Both the position numbers and the translations under genes were made by a program. From positions 1-6,479 of the forward strand of contig JAKDMR010000126.1 in assembly GCA_030452275.1 (NCBI GenBank): 6,479 bases of DNA. Direction: 5' to 3'. Source of the stretch: Candidatus Nitrosocosmicus sp. (lineage in GTDB: Archaea > Thermoproteota > Nitrososphaeria > Nitrososphaerales > Nitrososphaeraceae). The stretch's first letter is position 1. Every line of letters starts with the position of its first letter. Under the pieces are notes generated by a model. The model searched no databases. It had not been told where the DNA came from and was given only the letters and a program-made list of their open reading frames with translations. This document shows, one piece after another, positions 1 through 6,209 of this stretch.

Positions 1-303
1 TAATACATTTGTTAATTCTCAATCTTTAGAATACTATGATCAGGGTCAATTTAGAAATATCAAAAAATAAGAAAGTCTTATATAATAGTCCATACAAACC
101 TTGCAAGAGTCATAATATATTAAAAGTGCGATTAAAATTGAGGATCACTTCCTTTGTCACAGATCAAGAAAAAATCCGACCTAATCATCTTTTCCTGATA
201 CTATTATTTTCGACATATTCTTTTTTTGTGTTGAGTTCACAATTATAAGTTTATATCAACCTAACCTACTTAGTTTAGGAAACAGGAGTATACTTGGTTC
301 TAA
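1..303. other. Upstream non-coding region, no convincing gene
   Basis: This AT-rich stretch shows no gene I can support. A 70-codon reading frame (36-248, +) exists, but it has no ribosome binding site or clear promoter, its composition is lysine/asparagine-rich and low in information as expected of chance translation of AT-rich DNA, and its end abuts the promoter of the next gene. The right-hand part (about 250-303) is the promoter and leader of the glycosyltransferase gene. A short inverted repeat, CCTAA (260-264) and TTAGG (275-279), lies between the TATA-like element and the start codon; it is small enough to be chance. Confidence 0.6.
250..257 (+). promoter_or_regulatory. TATA-box-like element for the first glycosyltransferase gene
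   Basis: The sequence TTTATATC closely matches the archaeal TATA consensus (TTTAWATA type). Archaeal transcription normally starts about 25 bases downstream of the box centre, which would put the start near 279 and give a leader of roughly 25 bases before the ATG at 304. An AGGAG (284-288) falls inside that leader, but 15 bases before the start codon, which is farther than usual for a Shine-Dalgarno site, so its role is doubtful. AT-rich DNA gives many chance TATA matches. Confidence 0.4.
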
Positions 304-1974
304 ATGTCTCTCTTGGACAAGGTGACATCGCTTTATAAAAACAAGTACTACCTCATCATTTTAATAATTTCCGCCACATTCTTTACTCATCTATTCAATC
401 CCATAGGATTTCCCAGTGTCCACATAGATGAGGGGATTTATATGTATCGTGCAATGCATTTACTAACCTTTGGAAATTTGGAGTGGAACACAGCGTTTTA
501 TGATCATCCCTATTTTGGACCCATCATCCTGGCAAGCTTGCTTTACATAATTAACTATCCAGCTATTATCGTATCAGATCTTAATGATCATTCGTCAGTC
601 GAATTAGCCTATATTGTTCCTAGATTAATTATTGGATTTTTTTTCATCCTAGATACTATCCTTCTTTACGCAATAACAAAGATACACTATAATCGTGATG
701 CTGCTATTATCTCATCTTTATTATTTTCAATAATGCCTTTAACTTGGGCTATGCGTAGAATATATCTTGAATCAATCTTATATCCATTCTTACTGAGCTC
801 AATTTTGATTGTAGTATATCTAAAGTCGTCGAAGAATTTGAGTATGAAGACAGGAAATTTTTTGATACTTGTTTCTGGAATCATGCTTGGACTATCAATT
901 TTCACTAAAGCTCCTTTGATAGATATGATACCTTTGTTAACTTTCTATATCTACCTTTATAAGAGGAAAATTATTCAAGTATTTTTATTCTTAATTCCTA
1001 CCATATCTATACCATTACTTTGGCCGATTGATGCAGCCTTTAGTGGAGAATTTGATCAATGGACAATAGGAGTGATCTCCCAATTAGAAAGACAGAATGA
1101 TTCAATTTTAAATGCTCTTTATGACTTGTATTCTATAGATCCGATTCTTCTGGTTATGGGCCTAGCTGGTACTATTTTTGCTGTGATTAGAAGAGACTTT
1201 TTTCTGATTATGTGGATAGTTCCATTTCTGATTATTTTCAGTTTCTTCATTTCTTATGTGAATTGGTTCCATTTGATCCCAATATTTGGATTATTCTGTA
1301 TAGCATCTGGAGTGATGATTGATTGGATAATCAAACGTAGTTCAAAAGCCAGGATAATTCCAATATCAATAATTTCAGTGGTGATGGTTATAGGATTCTT
1401 CTCTACTTTAGTTCTCATTTCTACCAATATTTCATCTTTCCAGTATCAATCTATGACCCACATTAACACCTTATTAAGCAGGGTTACAGAATTACCCGTA
1501 CAGTACCATGACAAAACAATTTCTGCACCATTCCTAACCCTAAACAAAGTCGATCAAAATATCGATTCAATGGATACTACACCACACTACCCAGAAAATA
1601 ATAATGCACCGCATAATTATTCGACCGTTATCATTTCCAGTCCGATTTATTCATGGATATATAAGTTTATTTACAACTACAATAATACGTTCTCGAGTTA
1701 TACCGACAATAAAGAAGTAAAAAAAGATGACAAGGTCATCCTAGTATTAGACAGGTACTTCAGAGACTATTTAGTAAACAATGTAGAATCAAGGAACAAA
1801 TCGTGGAACAGTGATTTAACAACATCCACTAATCTGTATAATGCTTTTGTTGGATTGAATTCGACTAAGTATTTTTATGGAACAACCAGTGATTTTGATT
1901 TGTCGCAATATCCTTTTACTAGTATGAGATTTAATATGGGCGGGAGTCCAGTAGAAATAAGGGCTGATCTATAG
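304..1974 (+). CDS. GT-C/PMT-type membrane glycosyltransferase (GT39-like)
   Basis: A 556-residue polytopic membrane protein, probably transferring a sugar from a lipid-phosphate donor to an acceptor on the outer face of the membrane. Sequence evidence: about 11 hydrophobic segments (roughly 14-34, 103-126, 132-149, 155-174, 184-201, 204-220, 224-241, 278-296, 299-318, 321-344, 351-374); an acidic Asp42-Glu43 pair in the first outer loop (HIDEGIY), where PMT/ArnT enzymes carry their catalytic acid; DHPYFG at 67-72; MPLTW with the following acidic residue Glu156 before a membrane segment; and WFHLIPIFG near 321-329, resembling the ArnT/PMT loop-to-helix motif. Residues 375-556 form a hydrophilic, presumably extracytoplasmic domain with several N-X-S/T sequons. 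The ATG at 304 is chosen because an in-frame TAA lies immediately before it. The protein is paralogous along its length to the N-terminal half of the protein at 3071-6049 and ends where that protein's dehydrogenase module begins. Donor and acceptor cannot be read from sequence. Family call fairly sure, substrate unknown. Confidence 0.85.
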   Translation: MSLLDKVTSLYKNKYYLIILIISATFFTHLFNPIGFPSVHIDEGIYMYRAMHLLTFGNLEWNTAFYDHPYFGPIILASLLYIINYPAIIVSDLNDHSSVELAYIVPRLIIGFFFILDTILLYAITKIHYNRDAAIISSLLFSIMPLTWAMRRIYLESILYPFLLSSILIVVYLKSSKNLSMKTGNFLILVSGIMLGLSIFTKAPLIDMIPLLTFYIYLYKRKIIQVFLFLIPTISIPLLWPIDAAFSGEFDQWTIGVISQLERQNDSILNALYDLYSIDPILLVMGLAGTIFAVIRRDFFLIMWIVPFLIIFSFFISYVNWFHLIPIFGLFCIASGVMIDWIIKRSSKARIIPISIISVVMVIGFFSTLVLISTNISSFQYQSMTHINTLLSRVTELPVQYHDKTISAPFLTLNKVDQNIDSMDTTPHYPENNNAPHNYSTVIISSPIYSWIYKFIYNYNNTFSSYTDNKEVKKDDKVILVLDRYFRDYLVNNVESRNKSWNSDLTTSTNLYNAFVGLNSTKYFYGTTSDFDLSQYPFTSMRFNMGGSPVEIRADL

Positions 1975-2017
1975 ACTATAGACCATATACCTTTCAGGCT
2001 GATGTTGTTCATATCAA

Positions 2018-2035
2018 GAGTATCGATCCATACTC
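2018..2035. terminator. Small hairpin between convergent genes, possible terminator
   Basis: GAGTAT (2018-2023) and ATACTC (2030-2035) form a perfect 6-bp stem with a 6-base loop, inside the 78-bp gap between two convergent stop codons. No oligo-T run follows it on either strand, so it does not look like a standard archaeal oligo-T terminator. It is recorded because nothing else in the gap could end either transcript; transcripts may simply overlap here. Confidence 0.2.
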
Positions 2036-2052
2036 GTATAAATCATATTGCA

Positions 2053-2817
2053 TTACATGCACTTTTCATATCCTAATTTATATAAATCATTACAAACTAA
2101 CTTCTTAGTAACATTATACAGCGGTTCGTTTAGTGGCATCTCATCCGCAGATACAGATTCTAGAATCTTGAGGCTTGATTCAGGATTAAGACGCAAACTA
2201 ATTTCAGATTTTTCTTCATGTTCTTGATTTCCATCATACAATCCATAGTAAATTCCCTTGTCACCATTAGAAAAATCTATTTGAAGTAACATAAAGCTAA
2301 CATCCCTATTAGGAACATCAAGAATAAAAGTCTCATCAAAAGGTACATCACTATAAGTCCTTGCTTGTTCTAGCAAATCAGCATACTCATCAAAGTCCTG
2401 AAGTGGTCCAACTATCAAGCCGCTAACATTTAGATTGTCAAGATTAGACGTCTTTTCAAAATTTGGAGTAAATTTCGTTAATTGATACCAATTGACAACC
2501 TGGAATGGAAATAATTCGTCATCAAGGTTTCTTGTGAAATTAACATCACCGTTAGAAATAATTGCGGAAAGATATAAAGTACCTGTATCCTTAGGTTCAA
2601 TTGTTACAGAAATATTGGATGGAATAGAAGAAGAGATTGAATTCGGATTAGGAATTGACTCAGACTGATTGTTGCCTATATCAGTTGTAACGTTTGATCC
2701 TAGTGCTTGTGATGTTGCAGATATTCCATAACCCATTACGAAGATGGAAATAGGAGTAATGATTGACAATATAATCAAAAATAAATTTCTTTTGTCATTA
2801 CGGAAAATTTTAATCAT
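2053..2817 (-). CDS. Membrane-anchored exported protein of unknown function
   Basis: A 254-residue protein I do not recognise. It begins with a short basic stretch (MIKIFRNDKR) followed by one hydrophobic segment at about 11-33, which is a signal anchor or signal peptide; the rest is hydrophilic and should lie outside the cell. A Ser/Asn/Pro-rich low-complexity linker (about 40-68) precedes a folded-looking region (about 70-254) with alternating hydrophobic strands such as SFMLLQIDFSNG and KGIYYGLYDG. Six N-X-S/T sequons are present (Asn42, 50, 68, 93, 130, 235), so it may be an N-glycoprotein. Two cysteines near the end (Cys242, Cys253) could form a disulfide. The ATG has no Shine-Dalgarno-like sequence and sits about 24-33 bases from a TATA-like element, which suggests a leaderless transcript. 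It converges on the glycosyltransferase gene and is divergent from the fusion gene, so it is its own transcription unit. Being a real gene is likely; function is unknown. Confidence 0.75.
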   Translation of the reverse strand: MIKIFRNDKRNLFLIILSIITPISIFVMGYGISATSQALGSNVTTDIGNNQSESIPNPNSISSSIPSNISVTIEPKDTGTLYLSAIISNGDVNFTRNLDDELFPFQVVNWYQLTKFTPNFEKTSNLDNLNVSGLIVGPLQDFDEYADLLEQARTYSDVPFDETFILDVPNRDVSFMLLQIDFSNGDKGIYYGLYDGNQEHEEKSEISLRLNPESSLKILESVSADEMPLNEPLYNVTKKLVCNDLYKLGYEKCM

Positions 2818-2839
2818 GCTTTGGTATCGAGATGTGTGT

Positions 2840-2860
2840 TATATTTATATCTATATATAA
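2840..2860 (-). promoter_or_regulatory. TATA-box-like promoter of the exported-protein gene
   Basis: Read on the minus strand this stretch is TTATATATAGATATAAATATA without its last base, with two overlapping TATA-like cores. The proximal core, ATATAAATAT (2850 down to 2841), is 24-33 bases upstream of the ATG at 2817, which would place the transcription start at or a few bases before the start codon. That fits a leaderless mRNA and the absence of a ribosome binding site. An A-rich stretch lies just upstream, as expected for a BRE, but is not diagnostic. Confidence 0.5.
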
Positions 2861-3054
2861 TTTTCAATACGAAGAATGAGCCAATTTTGCTTTATGTAAG
2901 CATTATATCATAGTGAAATTATTTGGGACCAAAATACTATATTACTGGCCATGTGTGCCTTGGTAACATTCTTAATTTTGATAATATCAAGAATATTTTT
3001 ATTTGGGAATTTCAGCACGCATCTATAGTGTTAACTTTTTCGAAATGACATATT
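2861..3054. promoter_or_regulatory. Divergent intergenic region driving the fusion gene
   Basis: The non-coding gap between the two divergent genes. Candidate TATA elements for the rightward gene are TTTTTATTT (about 2996-3004) and the CTATAG-containing stretch at 3022-3027; neither is decisive. The first would give a start near 3025-3030 and a leader of about 45 bases containing the GGTGAT ribosome binding site. A 13-base inverted repeat, TTGATAATATCAA (2978-2990, 5-bp arms around a 3-base centre), lies just upstream of the first candidate and could be a regulator site, although repeats of this size are common by chance in such AT-rich DNA. Confidence 0.35.
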
Positions 3055-3060
3055 GGTGAT
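3055..3060 (+). promoter_or_regulatory. GGTGAT ribosome binding site of the fusion gene
   Basis: GGTGAT is complementary to the archaeal 16S rRNA tail (ATCACC core). It ends 10 bases before TTG 3071 and 13 bases before GTG 3074. Spacing favours TTG, general start-codon preference favours GTG. The same bases overlap an ATG (3059-3061) that is in frame with the gene but is stopped two codons later by TGA (3065-3067), so that ATG cannot start the full protein. Confidence 0.6.
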
Positions 3061-3070
3061 GAATTGATTA

Positions 3071-6049
3071 TTGGTGAAGTTCAACGTTCAGGAAAATAGA
3101 AGAATCAGATATGCCTTAATTATCTTAACTCCTATTGTATTATCTGCATTTACTCACTTATGGAATCCAGTAGGATTTCCAACGATATATATTGACGAAG
3201 ATCATTACTTGAGGCGGGCTTCTCAAGTTATAGAAGGTCAGGGCCCCCAGGAATCAAACTCTATTTATGATCATCCATATGATCATCCGTACTTTGGACA
3301 GATATTTTTAGCATCTATGTTAAAATTAACTGACTATAAGATCCCAACTGACCAGTCATTTGAGAGTCCAGAATCGATTCAACAACTATATACCCTGCCT
3401 CGATTGATAATGGGATTTCTTGCAGTAATAGATACATTTCTTGTCTATAAAATAGGGGAAGTTTGGAACGGCCGAAAAGTTGGATTTGTATCAGCCGTTT
3501 TGTTTGCAGTCATGCCACTGACATGGATGTTAAAAATGGTATTACTGGATTCGTTATTATTGCCCTTTTTCTTGGGCTCAATATTCTTGGCCCTTTATTC
3601 GGGCAAGGTGAAAAGCAGTAAAGTCTCATCTAGCAAAATTTTGGTGATACTATCAGGGATTACGTTGGGTCTAGCTATATTTACAAAAGTCCCAATAATT
3701 ACATTTATTCCCTTGATTGGATATTTAATCTTTAAACATCAAAGAAGTTTCAAGGTTTTAGGCATCTGGTTAGTGCCAGTGTTATTAATTCCCCTTATTT
3801 GGCCCGCTTACATAATCTATAGTGGAAATTTTGAAGATGGACTCAATGGTATATTATATCAAGTAGAACGAGGAGAAAGAAATTTTGATGATACTGTTAC
3901 TTTCCTTTTGCAGGCAGATCCAGTATTGATAATTTTAGGAATTGCAGGAGGTTTAGCAATTACATTGATAAAACGAGATTTGATTTTTTTGCTCTGGGTT
4001 ATACCATACTTTTTATTTATTGCCTATGTAGGTGGAATAGTAAAATACTTTCATTTTATCGAACTATTACCAATATTTTCTATTTCAGCAGGATTTATAA
4101 TAGTTATGGTTAGTAATAAATTATCTTTGATAATTAAGAAGCGCGAGGGTAACAATAAATTACCAAACATCATATCCATCACCTTAATAGCAGGGATAGG
4201 AGTATTTGGATTAATTAGTACTTTGATACTAATTGGAATAAACACAAATGAAACTTTTTTTGAGCTTTCTGCATTCATATCAAATTACGTTACATCCAAC
4301 ACTAATCTCGATGCTCAAACTACTTTAATGGGACAGCATTGGATTCGAAGTTTTTCATGGATTCCTATGTATGTTCATGGAACAATCAATTATGTTAAAG
4401 ATGTATTCCCTGAGCGCTATCTGAAAGAACCACTAAAGACAGATGATGTGATAATGGTTGTAGATAGTCAACTAAAACATGACATATTAGACTATTCCGT
4501 ACAAGGGGAACATTTAGATGAAATTAGAAAAATATACCATGATTCAGACAGGATAGGAATGTTTGTGGATAGCCCCACGAGTAATTACAATACCAATCAA
4601 TATCCATTTACCAATATGAAGGTGAGCAGAGGACTAGGTCTGGTTGAAGTCAGGTCGAATCAAGTCAATGACAATAACGTGGTTTTTGCTTTAACCACAA
4701 ATGATTCATCAGATGAGAAAGAAATGAATATCACTATCCCCAAACTGGAATTGCCCACAGTGATTGACCCGAATCTAAAGGTCGAGATCGTAGCAAGTGG
4801 ACTAAGCTATCCCACGACCATGGCATTCGTAGGAAAAGACGATATATTAGTATTAGAAAAAAATAATGGTACGATAAAAAGGATCGTAAATGGAAACCTT
4901 TTGGAGAAACCTGTTCTCGATTTGAATGTAGCAAATAAAATAGAGAGAGGACTGCTTGGAATTGCGGTTGCTAATCAGACTTTAAAGAACGATGTTAATG
5001 AAAAAACCTATGTATATCTTTTTTACACTCAATCTCTTAATGATGGTAACGATGTATGTTCTGGTGCAACGGTATGTGATGAGAATACAAATCCACTAGG
5101 TAACAGAGTATATAGATTTGAGTGGACAGATAATAAATTGATCAATCCGAACCTGATTATAGATATACCTGCTGGACCAGGAGCAGATCATAATGGAGGT
5201 GTAATAAAAGTAGGTCCAGATGGTAATATTTATGTCCTTGCGGGGGATGGCGATAGTTGCTGGGAAGACGAATTTTGTACCGGTACATTTGAAGATAGCA
5301 CCGTCAACGCAGAATCATCTAACGTTCCTACAGGTCATCCACCTGATGGAAGAGGCGGAATATTGAGAATTACACCCTATGGAGAACCCATTTTGACCGG
5401 TGAAAATAAGACTACGGGTATTTTAGCTGATCATAACCCTCTCAATAAGTACTATGCCTACGGAGTAAGGAATGGTTTCGGTCTTGCCTTTGATCCAATC
5501 TCAAACAAACTTTGGGATACAGAAAATGGTCCAGGTTATGGTGATGAAATTAATTTGATTGAGCCCGGGTTCAATAGCGGTTGGTTAAGAGTGCAAGGCT
5601 GGTGGCCCGTTGAGAATGCGCAACCGGTACCCCCTGAAAGAGGCTATTTTGGAGACAAGATGGTAACAATACCAAATAACTTAGAGAATTTTGGGGATAA
5701 AGGAAAATACAGTCCTCCAGAATTTGCATGGAATATGTCCGTAGGAGTAACTGCTCTAGAATTTCTTAAGAATGATACTCTAGGGAGTCAATATCAAAAT
5801 GACATGTTCACTGCTGATTATAATAATGACTACTTGTATGATTTTGATCTAATTAAAGACAGAACGCGCCTGGATCTAAATGGGGATCTAGCAGATAAAG
5901 TAGCTAACAACAACAAAGAACTTGATGATATCGTATTTGGGCAAGGATTTGGTATTGCCACTGACATTAAGGAAGGGCCAGATGGATATCTTTACGTTCT
6001 TTCTCATATCCATGGTAATCTATATAGAATAGTTCCTAATTCGAGTTAA
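3071..6049 (+). CDS. GT39-like glycosyltransferase fused to GSDH (PQQ-sugar-dehydrogenase-like) domain
   Basis: A 992-residue two-module protein. Module 1 (about 1-528) is a GT-C/PMT-like membrane glycosyltransferase with some 11 hydrophobic segments (first at 13-31, last at 364-390), an acidic Asp42-Glu43-Asp44 loop motif (IDEDHY), DHPYFG (71-76), MPLTW (148-152), Asp160 before the next segment, and KYFHFIELLPIF (325-336). Its outer domain (391-528) ends in NQYPFTNMK...VEVRS, matching the extreme C-terminus of the 304-1974 protein. After a linker (about 529-565), module 2 (about 566-992) is a glucose/sorbosone dehydrogenase beta-propeller: GLSYPTTMAF (577-586), GLLGIAV (627-633), DHNGG with the catalytic-type His707, GPDGNIYVLAGDGD (715-728), GVRNGFGLAF with Arg800-Asn801, ENGPGYGDEINLI (818-830), and EGPDGYLYVL (968-977). 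By alignment to soluble glucose dehydrogenase by eye, Asn918 replaces the PQQ-binding Lys, and Ile962/Thr964 replace an Arg pair, so cofactor use is uncertain. All four cysteines (663, 669, 730, 736) lie in module 2. The start is TTG 3071 or GTG 3074; an in-frame TGA at 3065 excludes anything earlier. Domain calls are strong; joint function is inference. Confidence 0.88.
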   Translation: MVKFNVQENRRIRYALIILTPIVLSAFTHLWNPVGFPTIYIDEDHYLRRASQVIEGQGPQESNSIYDHPYDHPYFGQIFLASMLKLTDYKIPTDQSFESPESIQQLYTLPRLIMGFLAVIDTFLVYKIGEVWNGRKVGFVSAVLFAVMPLTWMLKMVLLDSLLLPFFLGSIFLALYSGKVKSSKVSSSKILVILSGITLGLAIFTKVPIITFIPLIGYLIFKHQRSFKVLGIWLVPVLLIPLIWPAYIIYSGNFEDGLNGILYQVERGERNFDDTVTFLLQADPVLIILGIAGGLAITLIKRDLIFLLWVIPYFLFIAYVGGIVKYFHFIELLPIFSISAGFIIVMVSNKLSLIIKKREGNNKLPNIISITLIAGIGVFGLISTLILIGINTNETFFELSAFISNYVTSNTNLDAQTTLMGQHWIRSFSWIPMYVHGTINYVKDVFPERYLKEPLKTDDVIMVVDSQLKHDILDYSVQGEHLDEIRKIYHDSDRIGMFVDSPTSNYNTNQYPFTNMKVSRGLGLVEVRSNQVNDNNVVFALTTNDSSDEKEMNITIPKLELPTVIDPNLKVEIVASGLSYPTTMAFVGKDDILVLEKNNGTIKRIVNGNLLEKPVLDLNVANKIERGLLGIAVANQTLKNDVNEKTYVYLFYTQSLNDGNDVCSGATVCDENTNPLGNRVYRFEWTDNKLINPNLIIDIPAGPGADHNGGVIKVGPDGNIYVLAGDGDSCWEDEFCTGTFEDSTVNAESSNVPTGHPPDGRGGILRITPYGEPILTGENKTTGILADHNPLNKYYAYGVRNGFGLAFDPISNKLWDTENGPGYGDEINLIEPGFNSGWLRVQGWWPVENAQPVPPERGYFGDKMVTIPNNLENFGDKGKYSPPEFAWNMSVGVTALEFLKNDTLGSQYQNDMFTADYNNDYLYDFDLIKDRTRLDLNGDLADKVANNNKELDDIVFGQGFGIATDIKEGPDGYLYVLSHIHGNLYRIVPNSS
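3266..3289 (+). repeat. 12-bp tandem duplication inside the fusion gene
   Basis: TATGATCATCCA (3266-3277) is followed at once by TATGATCATCCG (3278-3289), identical except for the last base. It encodes YDHP twice (residues 66-73), giving YDHPYDHPYFG where the paralogue at 304-1974 has a single YDHPYFG. The reading frame is kept. The duplicated segment lies in the first outer loop, close to the acidic active-site motif of the transferase. Confidence 0.9.
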
Positions 6050-6064
6050 GATCTTAATTTTTTT
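6046..6064 (+). terminator. Palindrome plus T7 run, likely terminator of the fusion gene
   Basis: A perfect 12-bp palindrome, TTAAGATCTTAA (6046-6057), overlaps the TAA stop codon and is followed directly by seven T (6058-6064). Archaeal termination depends mainly on oligo-T runs, and this one is well placed. The palindrome could fold only into a weak 4-bp A/T stem, so it probably adds little. Confidence 0.5.
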
Positions 6065-6101
6065 CTTGATTTATGAAGTTTTGAAATCAAATTACTATAC
6101 T

Positions 6102-6119
6102 GTTTTTATTTCTTTGTTT
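6102..6119 (+). terminator. Second T-rich tract, possible back-up terminator
   Basis: TGTTTTTATTTCTTTGTTT-type sequence, about 50 bases after the stop codon, contains a T5 and two T3 runs. Staggered T-rich tracts downstream of a gene are typical of archaeal termination zones. In such AT-rich DNA it could also be chance. Confidence 0.3.
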
Positions 6120-6151
6120 AATAAATCATAGAAATCATCAATTAACACAAC

Positions 6152-6209
6152 TATTTAATATAATTAGTCAAGATTTCGGTAATCTTGAAAAGCTAATTAA
6201 TCATAAATA
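6152..6209. other. Long imperfect stem-loop (three stacked helices) in intergenic DNA
   Basis: Three nested perfect arms stack on each other: TATTTA (6152-6157) with TAAATA (6204-6209), TAATTAG (6161-6167) with CTAATTA (6193-6199), and TCAAGATT (6168-6175) with AATCTTGA (6181-6188), around a 5-base loop TCGGT. A small internal loop (3 and 4 bases) and one 4-base bulge (6189-6192) separate them, giving 21 base pairs. It sits about 100 bases after the fusion gene's stop and no T run follows on either strand. It could be a structured RNA in a 3' region, a small RNA, or a relic of a small inverted-repeat element. Function is unknown. Confidence 0.45.

Noticed and set aside
36..248. 70-codon plus-strand frame with a hydrophobic C-terminal end
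   Set aside because: No ribosome binding site or good promoter, low-information Lys/Asn/Leu/Phe composition expected from AT-rich DNA, no recognisable motif, and it runs up to the promoter of the next gene.
687..905. Minus-strand frame inside the first glycosyltransferase gene
   Set aside because: It lies entirely opposite a well-supported membrane protein gene and shows no motif of its own.
1965..1985. Repeated CTATAGAC-like units at the end of the first gene
   Set aside because: Only two short overlapping copies of an A/T-rich palindromic unit, partly in coding sequence; no reason to see more than chance.
4051..4278. Minus-strand frame opposite the transferase module of the fusion gene
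   Set aside because: Antisense shadow of a hydrophobic coding region; no independent signals.
4734..4934. Minus-strand frame opposite the linker and first propeller blade
   Set aside because: Antisense shadow of a conserved GSDH segment; no promoter or ribosome binding site.
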